Assembly (NCBI GenBank): GCA_002363155.1
Contig: DEWH01000028.1
Span: 108,342 to 137,724, forward strand
Direction: 5' to 3'
Length of the DNA: 29,383 nucleotides
Origin: Ruminococcaceae bacterium UBA3215
Lineage (GTDB): Bacteria > Bacillota > Clostridia > Oscillospirales > Ruminococcaceae
The stretch's first letter is position 1. Every line of letters starts with the position of its first letter. Positions 1 to 6,920 of the stretch are shown here, piece after piece. The notes beneath the pieces were generated by a model. That model saw only the letters and a program-made list of their open reading frames with translations. It was not told the origin of the DNA and ran no database searches. Made by a program: the position numbers and the translations under genes.

Positions 1-2
1 TC

Positions 3-116
3 GCCGCGGCGCGTCCGCCGCCCCAACTGCCAAAGGCAGAAGGTGCAGCAGTTATTCAGACAACACCCCGCTATCAAGCTAAGCGTATTTTGAAAGAATT
101 GCAATTCTTTCCATAA
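3..116 (+). CDS. possible C-terminal end of an upstream ORF (partial, unrecognised)
   Basis: A reading frame is open from the left edge of the window and stops with TAA at 114-116, giving about 37 residues rich in Pro, Ala and basic residues and ending in QFFP. I recognise no family. The DNA is also full of inverted repeats (AACTGC at 25-30 with GCAGTT at 48-53, and a 20-bp palindrome at 92-111), so this may be a non-coding repeat rather than a gene end. It does not resemble SpoVAB or SpoVAA, the genes that could precede spoVAC. Confidence 0.2.
   Translation, partial: AAARPPPQLPKAEGAAVIQTTPRYQAKRILKELQFFP
92..111. repeat. perfect 20-bp palindrome upstream of spoVAC
   Basis: GAAAGAATTG at 92-101 is followed directly by its exact reverse complement at 102-111. 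No T-run follows on either strand, so a simple terminator is unlikely. It lies about 60 bp before the spoVAC start and could be a protein-binding site. A weak forespore-type promoter (TGAAAG at 91-96, CATAAATA at 112-119, 15-bp spacer) overlaps it, but the match to sigma-F/sigma-G consensus is poor. Confidence 0.45.
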
Positions 117-173
117 ATAAAAACTGCCGGAAAAGAAACAATAGCAGTGAAAACAAACGAAAGGACGGATAAA

Positions 174-617
174 ATGAAACTTACGGAAAGCGAATACGGA
201 AAGCTTGCGAAACGGCGTTCTCCGAACACAAAGCTCTATAAGACCGTGCCGGCGGCATTCCTCGTCGGCGGTCTGATATGCTGTATCGGACAGGCTGTCC
301 TTAATATGTATAAAAGTCTCGGCATCGCGGAAGAACAGGCGGGTACTCTCACATCGGTCTCCCTCGTGTTCTTGAGCGCGGTGCTGACGGGATTCGGGCT
401 TTACGACAAGATTGCAAAGCATGCCGGAGCCGGTACGCTTGTACCGATAACCGGATTTGCAAACGCGGTGGTGTCTCCGGCAATGGAGTTCAAGACCGAA
501 GGCTATGTGCTCGGTGTCGGCGCAAAGATATTCATTATCGCCGGACCGGTCATCGTGTACGGACTTGCGGCTTCGGCAGTGTACGGCATCATTCTGTTTG
601 CAATGCAGGCGGCGTGA
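174..617 (+). CDS. spoVAC: stage V sporulation protein AC (SpoVAC)
   Basis: Integral membrane subunit of the SpoVA channel, which moves dipicolinic acid across the spore inner membrane during sporulation and germination. The 147-residue product fits the family (about 150 residues). It has a basic N-terminus with a KLAKRRSPN motif, a first membrane segment around residues 27-45 (FLVGGLICCIGQ), further hydrophobic segments near 60-75 and 115-145, and the family loop GAGTLVPITGFANAV. I start at the ATG at 174 because GAAAGGACGG lies just upstream; an in-frame GTG at 147 would add nine polar residues and has no clear ribosome site. The next gene, spoVAD, begins 13 bp after the stop. SpoVA operons are forespore (sigma-G) genes in Bacillus subtilis. 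Confidence 0.93.
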   Translation: MKLTESEYGKLAKRRSPNTKLYKTVPAAFLVGGLICCIGQAVLNMYKSLGIAEEQAGTLTSVSLVFLSAVLTGFGLYDKIAKHAGAGTLVPITGFANAVVSPAMEFKTEGYVLGVGAKIFIIAGPVIVYGLAASAVYGIILFAMQAA

Positions 618-630
618 GAAAGGAGCGGAA

Positions 631-1650
631 ATGAGCAGATATATCGGAAACGGCACAGTGCTGCTTGAAAGCACACCGTCCGTCGTATCATACGGTTCGG
701 CTGCCGGGAAAATGGAGGGCGAAGGTCCCCTCGGAAGCTGCTTCGATTATGTGAGCGAGGACTCGGCATTCGGCGAGAACACATGGGAAAAGGCAGAGAG
801 CCGGCTCCAGCAGCACGCCTTCGAGCAGGCGCTTATCCGCGGGAATATCGCCGAAAGCAGCATAAGCTTCGTTTTCGCGGGTGACCTGCTGAACCAGTGC
901 ACCGGCTCGGCATACAGTATGCGAAACAACGGCGCACGCTTCATAGGATTGTACGGAGCCTGCTCCACAATGGCGGAAAGCCTTGCGCTTGCATCGGTTT
1001 TCGCGGACAGCGGCATCGGGAGCCTTAACGCGGCTCTGACATCGTCGCACTTCTGCTCCGCGGAAAGGCAGTTCCGGTTTCCGGAGACATACGGCGGTCA
1101 GCGAACCCCCACAGCCCAGTGGACAGCTACCGCAAGCGGCTGCGCGATAGTCGGAGCACATTCCGGGCCTCCTTATGTAAAGGCGGTCACGATAGGCACG
1201 ATAAAGGATATGGGGATAAAAGACGCGAACAATATGGGCGCAGCTATGGCACCTGCCGCATACGACTCGATAAGGACGCATCTCGATACTGCCGGAAAAG
1301 CGCCGGAGGACTTCGACCTTATCCTTACCGGCGACCTCGGCTCTGTGGGGAGCGACCTGCTGAACGACCTTTTCATGCAGGACGGAGTAAAGCTCGGAAA
1401 CAGGCACAACGACTGCGGTATGATGATATTTGACCGGGAGAAGCAGGACGTTCATGCGGGCGGTTCGGGCTGCGGGTGCAGCGCGTCTGTCCTCTGCGGG
1501 CATATACTCCCGAAGATAAGGAGCGGAGAGCTGAAGAACGTTCTGTTCACAGCAACAGGTGCGCTTATGTCAACAACGCTCGTCCAGCAGGGCGAGAGCA
1601 TTCCCGGTATAGCGCACTGCGTTCACCTGAGTTTTGATGATAGTTTATAA
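631..1650 (+). CDS. spoVAD: stage V sporulation protein AD (SpoVAD)
   Basis: Soluble, thiolase-fold partner of the SpoVA channel; SpoVAD binds dipicolinic acid in Bacillus. The product is 339 residues, the usual length. Visible family features are SVVSYGSAAGKMEGEGPLG near residues 17-35, GLYGACSTMAESLA around Cys111 (the position of the thiolase nucleophile), and the C-terminal GGSGCGCSASVL block. The ATG at 631 follows AAAGGAGCGGAA closely. A longer in-frame start at 457 would lie inside spoVAC and is rejected. It sits between spoVAC and spoVAE with gaps of 13 and 11 bp, so the three are co-transcribed. SpoVAD-like proteins do not act as thiolases as far as is known. Confidence 0.95.
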   Translation: MSRYIGNGTVLLESTPSVVSYGSAAGKMEGEGPLGSCFDYVSEDSAFGENTWEKAESRLQQHAFEQALIRGNIAESSISFVFAGDLLNQCTGSAYSMRNNGARFIGLYGACSTMAESLALASVFADSGIGSLNAALTSSHFCSAERQFRFPETYGGQRTPTAQWTATASGCAIVGAHSGPPYVKAVTIGTIKDMGIKDANNMGAAMAPAAYDSIRTHLDTAGKAPEDFDLILTGDLGSVGSDLLNDLFMQDGVKLGNRHNDCGMMIFDREKQDVHAGGSGCGCSASVLCGHILPKIRSGELKNVLFTATGALMSTTLVQQGESIPGIAHCVHLSFDDSL

Positions 1651-1661
1651 GGAGACGGAAT

Positions 1662-2039
1662 ATGGAATATTTATGGGCGTTCCTCGTGGGAGGAGCATTC
1701 TGTGCGATAGGTCAGCTTCTCATAGACCTTACCGCAATGACCCCGGCAAGGATACTCGTGACTTATGTGGTATCCGGGGTTGTGCTCGGCGCACTCGGGA
1801 TATATGAGCCGATAGTTGATTTTGCGGGAGCCGGTGCAACAGTGCCGCTCACGGGTTTCGGATATAACCTTGCCAAAGGCGTGAGAAGAGCGGTAACGGA
1901 GGACGGGCTTATCGGCTCGCTTACGGGCGGACTTGAAGCCTGTGCCGGTGGGATAACCGCGGCGGTGGTATTCGCACTGACGGCGGCGGTGGTATTCGGA
2001 AGAGGCGACAAGACCACAGGAACAGTCACAAACGGCTGA
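1662..2039 (+). CDS. spoVAE: stage V sporulation protein AE (SpoVAEb-type)
   Basis: Small hydrophobic SpoVA channel subunit of 125 residues. It begins directly with a membrane segment (MEYLWAFLVGGAFCAIGQLL), followed by segments around residues 28-45 and 95-115. The loop FAGAGATVPLTGFGYNLAKG at about 55-74 matches that of SpoVAC, with which it is distantly homologous. AAGGAG lies 11 bp upstream of the ATG. This is the last spoVA gene here; the SpoVAEa and SpoVAF genes found in Bacillus do not follow. A 9-bp hairpin (2042-2063) starts three bases after the stop. Confidence 0.93.
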   Translation: MEYLWAFLVGGAFCAIGQLLIDLTAMTPARILVTYVVSGVVLGALGIYEPIVDFAGAGATVPLTGFGYNLAKGVRRAVTEDGLIGSLTGGLEACAGGITAAVVFALTAAVVFGRGDKTTGTVTNG

Positions 2040-2041
2040 TA

Positions 2042-2063
2042 CTATATTTCTATCGAAATATAG
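2042..2063. repeat. 9-bp hairpin directly after spoVAE
   Basis: CTATATTTC at 2042-2050, loop TATC, then the exact complement GAAATATAG at 2055-2063. No T-tract follows, so it may protect mRNA 3' ends or belong to the repeat cluster that follows rather than terminate transcription. Confidence 0.5.
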
Positions 2064-2070
2064 ACAAATG

Positions 2071-2098
2071 CACAATTCACAATGCACAATGCACAATT
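2071..2098. repeat. tandem heptamer repeat, 4 copies
   Basis: Four consecutive 7-base units: CACAATT, CACAATG, CACAATG, CACAATT. The last unit runs into GTG and forms the palindrome CACAATTGTG (2092-2101). The unit size and lack of spacers rule out a CRISPR array. It lies between the spoVAE hairpin and the 41-nt repeat, so all three may be parts of one composite intergenic element. Confidence 0.6.
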
Positions 2099-2111
2099 GT
2101 GGAGCGCGCTC

Positions 2112-2152
2112 TGCGCGCATATCTGAATCGTGACGAAATTACTTGGTTTTGT
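2112..2152 (+). repeat. intergenic repeat, copy 1 (inverted partner at right edge)
   Basis: These 41 bases match the reverse complement of 29343-29383 at 39 of 41 positions; the mismatches are at 2140 and 2146. The left edge includes part of a GC-rich hairpin (GCGCG CTCTG CGCGC, about 2104-2118). There is no ORF inside. It behaves like a dispersed REP- or MITE-like element. Confidence 0.75.
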
Positions 2153-2162
2153 ATATGGATAG

Positions 2163-2177
2163 ATACTAATTTAGTAT
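2163..2177. repeat. short palindrome
   Basis: ATACTAA at 2163-2169, one T, then TTAGTAT at 2171-2177. AT-rich operator-like symmetry inside the repeat region; no gene starts close enough on either side to assign a role. Confidence 0.35.
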
Positions 2178-2184
2178 GAAGAGA

Positions 2185-2223
2185 AACCGCGGCATTCCCG
2201 GAAGAACCGGAAATGCCGCGGTT
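2185..2223. terminator. two-way terminator between spoVA and the ABC transporter
   Basis: AACCGCGGCATT at 2185-2196 pairs perfectly with AATGCCGCGGTT at 2212-2223, and the interior CCGG pairs add to the stem. It lies between convergent units: spoVAE ends at 2039 (+) and the permease gene ends at 2251 (-). The minus-strand exit side is T-rich (TTTCTCTT), while the plus-strand side (ATTGATATT) is weaker, so it probably works best for the transporter operon. Confidence 0.75.
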
Positions 2224-2250
2224 ATTGATATTGCATAAAAACAAGTGTTT

Positions 2251-3222
2251 CTACCTCTTGTCACGGTCAATGAACTCCAGCGAGATGACAGAAAGCACCG
2301 AGAACAGGATCACATAAAGGGATATTGATATCCAGCAGTCGATTATGTTTTCGGCAGATGACTCGAACTGATCGTTTCGGCTCATCTCGCCGCATTTAAG
2401 CATGAACGAGTTTCTTGTTTCCTCGTCCTTCATCATCTCCCGCATATTGTCGATCATAAACATGTATTGCTCTGCATCGTCCGTCTCAATATTCTCCGGC
2501 ATGCTCACATTCTCGGTATTCATTGAGTTCAGTGCGGAGAGCACCACTCCGTTGGGAAGGCTGTTATATTCGCCCTCTGCGCACAGTGCGCTAAGTGACC
2601 ACTTGGAAATGGTGAAATTCGTGAGTGCGAGCGCTTCGCCCTGGAGCGAGAAAAATCCGCCGGAGAAGATGAGCTGGAAGATCATCAGAAACGGCATGAT
2701 CGTCATAGCCATTGTGGTATTGCGCACCAGCGCCGATACAAAAAGCGCGAGCATATCTGCGGCATAGGTGCTCAGGAAAAGCGTGATGCCGAAATCTATC
2801 GTGGCGCTTCCGGTAACATAGCTTACTGTCGGTACAGCCACATCGGTGACTTTAAGAACCGCTATTACTATAATTGTCTGGCAGAGGCAGAGGAAGACCT
2901 GGTAGATCATGTGCGCCGCGATATAAGATGACATGTGAAGTCCGGAGCGGTGCTCACGTTTGATGATAGGTCTTTCACGGCATATTACCTGAATAGAGTT
3001 GAAGAAGCCGTTCCATATACAGATGCAGGAAAGAGCGAATGTACCCTGAAGCGTCCCCTCCATTGTCTTGAACACAGTTCCGGAGATGACGTAAGAAACG
3101 AGTGCGGCGATAATTGCCGCCATTGGAAGCACTTTCCAGTCATTTCTGAAAATGAACATTCTGAAAAGCTTGCCCACATATATGAAAGTCTGGGCGATCC
3201 TTCCGGAGTGCATTTTATTCAT
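2251..3222 (-). CDS. ABCG-like ABC-2 type permease
   Basis: Membrane subunit of an ABC-2/ABCG-like transporter, 323 residues. Hydrophobic segments sit near residues 32-52, 60-80, 100-124, 143-166, 170-192 and 297-316, the six-segment plan of this class. The first cytoplasmic loop carries CRERPIIKREHRSGL, the E-R...R-E...G pattern typical of ABCG permeases. A long, acidic extracytoplasmic loop (about 195-295) separates segments 5 and 6. Its ATG overlaps the TAA of the ATPase gene (TAATG), with GGAGGTGA just upstream, so the two are translationally coupled. The substrate cannot be told from sequence; an exporter of a lipid, peptide or drug is possible. Confidence 0.85.
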   Translation of the reverse strand: MNKMHSGRIAQTFIYVGKLFRMFIFRNDWKVLPMAAIIAALVSYVISGTVFKTMEGTLQGTFALSCICIWNGFFNSIQVICRERPIIKREHRSGLHMSSYIAAHMIYQVFLCLCQTIIVIAVLKVTDVAVPTVSYVTGSATIDFGITLFLSTYAADMLALFVSALVRNTTMAMTIMPFLMIFQLIFSGGFFSLQGEALALTNFTISKWSLSALCAEGEYNSLPNGVVLSALNSMNTENVSMPENIETDDAEQYMFMIDNMREMMKDEETRNSFMLKCGEMSRNDQFESSAENIIDCWISISLYVILFSVLSVISLEFIDRDKR

Positions 3223-4529
3223 TACGCCTCACCTCCTGCCGCTTTAAGACGGGATACATACTTGGAAACGAATTCCTCGGCACGGCCTTCGCCGCCCTCG
3301 TCCTTCTGGTTTATCGCAAGGAGTATGTTCTCCATTGACTCCTTGCCGAAGAAGTCATACACTTCATCTACCGGTCCGTAGTACGCAAGTCTTCCGGTGC
3401 GTTCAGCGTCCTTTGCAAGCACTATCACATCGTCGAACAGGTCTATTACTCTGTCCGGGGTATGGGTTATTACGATCACTATCTTGCCTGTATCGGCTAT
3501 CTCGCGGAGCTTTTCAAACAGGTTTCTTGCAACTACGCCGTCAAGTCCGGAATCTGGTTCGTCAAGAATGAACAGCGTCGGGAAGGAAATGTACTCCATT
3601 GCGATTGAAAGTCTCTTGCGCTGACCGCCGGAAAGTTTTGAAACAAGGCTGCTCTTGAGGGGCAGAAGTCCGAATATATCCAGCACCTCTTCCACGCGCT
3701 TTCTTTTCTCCGCCGGCTTCATATCAGTTGTGAGCCGGAGCGATGCGGCATCGGCAATGGTACGGTAAACGGTATCGTTGTCGCGCATAAGATCGCCCTG
3801 CGGCACGAACCCGATATCATACTTCATTCTGCTGTATTCCTTGTAAACATCGAGCTTGCCGATCTTTATCTCCGCGTCCGCCTTCTCATAGCCGGTGACT
3901 GCGTTGAGAAATGTGGTCTTGCCTGCACCGGAACCGCCGAGCAGAAGCACCATGTGACCTGTCGGGATAGTAAGGTGAATGTCGCGCAGAAGCGTCAGCT
4001 TCTTGAAGAAATTGACGGTTGTTCTTTTATTGAGGTTCACGGAAAGACCGCTTCCGTCTCCGAGAAGGCTGATATTGCTGAGCTCGGCGTCCGAATGCTT
4101 GTCACCCACATAGTCATCAAGGGGCATGAACTTCTTTGAAAAGCCGAACAGCATCAGCATAAACCAGTCAAAGAAGAAGAAAAGTATTGCCCAGCGCTTC
4201 TTCCTGCCGAATGCTTCAACCAGTCCTATATAGATACGAACGGATAATACCCACATCGGTATCGTAAAAATGAACTGAGTGATAAGGAGAATATCGTACT
4301 GAATAGATTCGATATCGACGAAAGCCGAGATAACGGTCAGTCCTCTTATTATGACAGTGAACAGGAGCATGAAGAAGCCGTCCCTCTCTCTTCTGACACA
4401 TTCACCGAGCTTGTAGCCGTTTACCAGCGGTATCAATGAAAGCCAGCCCTTTTTGCCGAACTTTTTGAAGACCTTCCACATACCGATCATTGAAAACAAA
4501 GATGTAATAATAGTAAGAATTTCTATCAA
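3222..4529 (-). CDS. ABCG-like ATPase with N-terminal DUF5684-like membrane domain
   Basis: ATP-binding subunit paired with the downstream permease, 435 residues. Residues 1-135 form a membrane domain with about four hydrophobic segments and the motif FGKKGWLSLIPLVNGYKLGE (25-44), which resembles the DUF5684 family. The rest is an ABC domain: Walker A GGSGAGKTT (198-206), Q-loop Gln244, signature LSGGQ (299-303), Walker B LFILDE (319-324), and switch His in VITHTPDR. The tail (YYGPVDEVYDFFG) is typical of ABCG/White-family ATPases. The start is TTG at 4529 with GGGAGG seven bases upstream, behind a consensus promoter. The fused membrane domain may help assembly or sense the membrane; this is a guess. 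Confidence 0.85.
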   Translation of the reverse strand: MIEILTIITSLFSMIGMWKVFKKFGKKGWLSLIPLVNGYKLGECVRRERDGFFMLLFTVIIRGLTVISAFVDIESIQYDILLITQFIFTIPMWVLSVRIYIGLVEAFGRKKRWAILFFFFDWFMLMLFGFSKKFMPLDDYVGDKHSDAELSNISLLGDGSGLSVNLNKRTTVNFFKKLTLLRDIHLTIPTGHMVLLLGGSGAGKTTFLNAVTGYEKADAEIKIGKLDVYKEYSRMKYDIGFVPQGDLMRDNDTVYRTIADAASLRLTTDMKPAEKRKRVEEVLDIFGLLPLKSSLVSKLSGGQRKRLSIAMEYISFPTLFILDEPDSGLDGVVARNLFEKLREIADTGKIVIVITHTPDRVIDLFDDVIVLAKDAERTGRLAYYGPVDEVYDFFGKESMENILLAINQKDEGGEGRAEEFVSKYVSRLKAAGGEA

Positions 4530-4579
4530 AACCGTAACCTCCCGATAATTGTTAAGAGCCGTGAAAAACCGTAGAAACT

Positions 4580-4608
4580 ATTATAGCATTATTTTGGTAC
4601 AAAGTCAA
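4580..4608 (-). promoter_or_regulatory. sigma-A-type promoter for the ABC transporter operon
   Basis: On the minus strand, TTGACT (4608-4603), a 17-base spacer, and TATAAT (4585-4580). It reads into the TTG start at 4529 with a leader of about 45 bases. It is divergent from the cbiC promoter at 4627-4655, with only 18 bp between the -35 boxes, so one regulator bound between them could affect both. Confidence 0.85.
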
Positions 4609-4626
4609 TCATTGCAGTTATAAATC

Positions 4627-4655
4627 TTTACAAATGCCGCAGTTTATGGTATAAT
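4627..4655 (+). promoter_or_regulatory. sigma-A-type promoter for cbiC
   Basis: TTTACA (4627-4632), 17-base spacer, TATAAT (4650-4655). The predicted start near 4662 gives a leader of about 29 bases to the cbiC ATG. That is far too short for a cobalamin riboswitch, so cbiC looks uncoupled from the B12 control of the main operon. Confidence 0.85.
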
Positions 4656-4690
4656 CAGCAGCGGAAGATAAAGCAAAGGAGCAGCGTAAA

Positions 4691-5332
4691 ATGAGCTTTG
4701 AGAACATAAGACCCGCAGATATAGAGAAGCGCAGTATGGAGATCATTGAGAGCGAGATCGGCGATACGTCAATGTTCTCGCCTTTGGAAAAGCTGATCGT
4801 GAAGCGGTGCATACATACCACGGCGGATTTTGACTACAAGAAGAATCTTCGCTTTTCGGAAGGCGCTGCCGACAAAGGTATAGCCTCGCTCCGCTCCGGA
4901 GCGGTCATAGTCACCGATACGCAGATGGCACTCTCCGGCATTAGCAAGCCGGCGTGCAAGGCTCTCGGCTGCGAAGTGCATTGTTTCATGTCCGACGCGG
5001 ACGTTGCCGGAAAAGCGAAAGAACTCGGCATCACCCGCGCAGCCGTCTCCGTTGACAAGGCGGCGGAGCTGTTCGCGGACAGAACGCTGATATACGCGGT
5101 AGGAAATGCGCCGACAGCTCTGATAAGGCTGCACGGGCTCATAGCGGAGAAGAAGATCTCCCCTGCGCTGATAATAGGCGTTCCCGTGGGATTCGTGAAT
5201 GTCGTGGAAGCGAAGGAGCTTATAATGACAGCAGGCGTGCCGTATATTGTCTCAGCAGGCAGAAAAGGCGGCAGCAATGTCGCCGCCGCCATAGTCAATG
5301 CTATGCTGTACACGATTTATGAGAGAAGTTGA
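4691..5332 (+). CDS. cbiC: cobalt-precorrin-8 methylmutase CbiC
   Basis: Moves the C11 methyl group to C12, turning cobalt-precorrin-8 into cobyrinic acid, the last ring step before amidation by CbiA. The 213-residue length fits the family. Key features: RCIHTTADFDY with the catalytic-type His42, GNAPTAL near residues 137-143, GVPVGFVNVVEAKE near 162-175, and a C-terminal GRKGGSNVAAA block that closes the active site in relatives. AAAGGAG lies about nine bases before the ATG. Unlike every other corrin gene here, it is on the plus strand with its own promoter, and it converges on cbiP. Confidence 0.95.
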   Translation: MSFENIRPADIEKRSMEIIESEIGDTSMFSPLEKLIVKRCIHTTADFDYKKNLRFSEGAADKGIASLRSGAVIVTDTQMALSGISKPACKALGCEVHCFMSDADVAGKAKELGITRAAVSVDKAAELFADRTLIYAVGNAPTALIRLHGLIAEKKISPALIIGVPVGFVNVVEAKELIMTAGVPYIVSAGRKGGSNVAAAIVNAMLYTIYERS

Positions 5333-5346
5333 GAGAGATTTTAAGA

Positions 5347-5395
5347 CGGGGCTCTGCCCCGGACCCCGCCAGCCCCCTTTTAAAAAGGGGGCTGG
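5347..5395. terminator. paired hairpins between convergent cbiC and cbiP
   Basis: A small hairpin (CGGGGC at 5347-5352, GCCCCG at 5356-5361) is followed by a large one: CCAGCCCCCTTTT at 5369-5381 and its exact complement at 5383-5395. The T and A runs inside the large stem lie on both strands, so it could end transcription from either side. The arrangement resembles intergenic GC-hairpin elements seen in many bacterial genomes. A third small hairpin (CCGTT/AACGG) sits at 5413-5424. Confidence 0.65.
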
Positions 5396-5453
5396 ACACC
5401 CTAAACCGATGACCGTTAAAACGGAACTTTAAAAGATCGCAAACAGGAAGATG

Positions 5454-6920
5454 TTATCTTCTGTCCAGGATCTTATATACAAGCTCCATATCAAGTGCGC
5501 TGCGCACCTCGTCAGCAAGAATGTCGAACTGGCGTTCCTTGTAGGCTTTCCGGTCTATGCCCTCACCGTCGAAACGCAGTCCTTTCCGCTCGTAAAGAGT
5601 GCGGACAACTGCCGCGGAAACTTCCGGCTCGTCGAAAAGACCGTGGATATAACACCCGTAAATGTTGCCGGAAAAAGTGCCGCCGCAGTCGGTAAGCGCA
5701 CTGCCCCCGCAGCTCGTCTCGCCCATGTGTATCTCATACCCGGAAAAGCGCAGCCCCGAAAGTGCCGACAGCACCCCGCCGATCTGCGCAAATTTCCCGC
5801 TCGTCTGAGTCTGGTGCTTCTCCGCGGAAAATACGGTCTCGCAGTCCAGCAGACCCATACACCCGATCTCACCGCCGCCCTCGGAATTTCCGGGGTCGGC
5901 GGTTTTTTTGCCGAGTATCTGGAATCCGCCGCAGATACCGAATACCGGCATTCCCTTTGCCGCCGCCCTTTTCACCGCAGTTTCAAGTCCGCTCTCCCGC
6001 AGCCACCGCATATCCGCGATAGTGCTTTTTGTGCCGGGTATTACGATCATGTCCGGTTCGCCGAGCTCACGATACCCGCCCACATACCGCACAGAAACCC
6101 CGTCGTACTGCAAAAACGCATCGAAGTCGGTATAATTCGAGATGTGGGGGAGCCGGATAACGGCGATGTCGATGATGCCGCCGGACGTCCGGTTGCCGAG
6201 CTTGTCGGAAAGGCTGTCCTCGTCCTCGATATCGCACTTTATATACGGAACGACTCCCGCTACCGGCACCCCTCCGCGCTCTTCAAGGATATCCACACCG
6301 CTCTGAAAGATAGACCTGTCGCCGCGGAACTTGTTCACGACAAGCCCCTTTATCCGCGCGCGTTCCTCTTCCTCAATGAGCATGAGCGTGCCGAGAAGCT
6401 GGGCGAAGATGCCGCCGCGGTCAATATCCCCCACAAGAAGCACCGGCGCGCCGGCAAGCCTTGCCATGCCCATATTCACAATGTCATCTGCTTTGAGATT
6501 TAGCTCCGCAGCACTTCCGGCACCCTCGATAACAATGATATCGTGCTGCGTCGCAAGGGTGTTGTAGGCGGTCATAATATCGGGTATCAGCTCTTTCTTG
6601 TGCCGGAAATACTCCGCCGCCCGCATATTCCCGCGCACCTTTCCGTTTACTATGACCTGCGAGCCGACATCGGTGGTAGGCTTCAGCAGTATAGGATTCA
6701 TCAGCACCGACGGCTCAAGCCCTGCCGCCTCCGCCTGCATCGCCTGTGCTCTTCCGATCTCGGAACCGTCGGCGGTAATGAAGGAGTTCAGCGCCATATT
6801 CTGGGATTTGAACGGTGCGGCGGAATACCCGTCCTGCCGGAAAATACGGCACAGCGCCGCTGTCAGCAGGCTTTTCCCGACGTTCGACATCGTGCCTTGC
6901 AGCATTATCACCTTTGCCAA
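5454..6920 (-). CDS. cbiP: cobyric acid synthase CbiP (CobQ family)
   Basis: Glutamine-dependent enzyme that amidates side chains b, d, e and g of adenosylcobyrinic a,c-diamide. The 488-residue length is normal. The N-terminal ATPase domain has a P-loop-like LQGTMSNVGKSLLTAALC (7-24), followed by PFKSQNMALNS (36-46) and a VGDIDRGGIFAQL block (163-175). The C-terminal class I glutamine amidotransferase domain has Cys330 in FGICGGFQILG and His426 in YGCYIHGLFD. The longest start is TTG at 6920, overlapping cobD by 13 bp and keeping the family N-terminus MAKVIM. An ATG at 6905 has a better ribosome site (AAAGGTG) but trims the first beta strand. It is the last gene of the operon. Confidence 0.94.
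   Translation of the reverse strand: MAKVIMLQGTMSNVGKSLLTAALCRIFRQDGYSAAPFKSQNMALNSFITADGSEIGRAQAMQAEAAGLEPSVLMNPILLKPTTDVGSQVIVNGKVRGNMRAAEYFRHKKELIPDIMTAYNTLATQHDIIVIEGAGSAAELNLKADDIVNMGMARLAGAPVLLVGDIDRGGIFAQLLGTLMLIEEEERARIKGLVVNKFRGDRSIFQSGVDILEERGGVPVAGVVPYIKCDIEDEDSLSDKLGNRTSGGIIDIAVIRLPHISNYTDFDAFLQYDGVSVRYVGGYRELGEPDMIVIPGTKSTIADMRWLRESGLETAVKRAAAKGMPVFGICGGFQILGKKTADPGNSEGGGEIGCMGLLDCETVFSAEKHQTQTSGKFAQIGGVLSALSGLRFSGYEIHMGETSCGGSALTDCGGTFSGNIYGCYIHGLFDEPEVSAAVVRTLYERKGLRFDGEGIDRKAYKERQFDILADEVRSALDMELVYKILDRR

Noticed and set aside
92..111. Palindrome as intrinsic terminator of an upstream gene
   Set aside because: No T-run follows on either strand and the stem is AT-rich; kept only as a possible binding site.
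457..630. Longer N-terminus for SpoVAD
   Set aside because: It would lie inside spoVAC and adds a Cys/Arg/Ser-rich stretch not seen in SpoVAD. The ATG at 631 has a strong ribosome site.
2071..2098. CRISPR-like repeat array
   Set aside because: The units are 7 bases with no spacers, and there are no cas genes in the window.
4609..4690. A second cobalamin riboswitch before cbiC
   Set aside because: The leader is about 29 bases and no B12 box or AAAGGGAA core is present on the plus strand.
5451..6503. Plus-strand open frame of 350 codons over cbiP
   Set aside because: It is antisense to a complete CbiP with all catalytic motifs, and has no ribosome site or recognisable domain.
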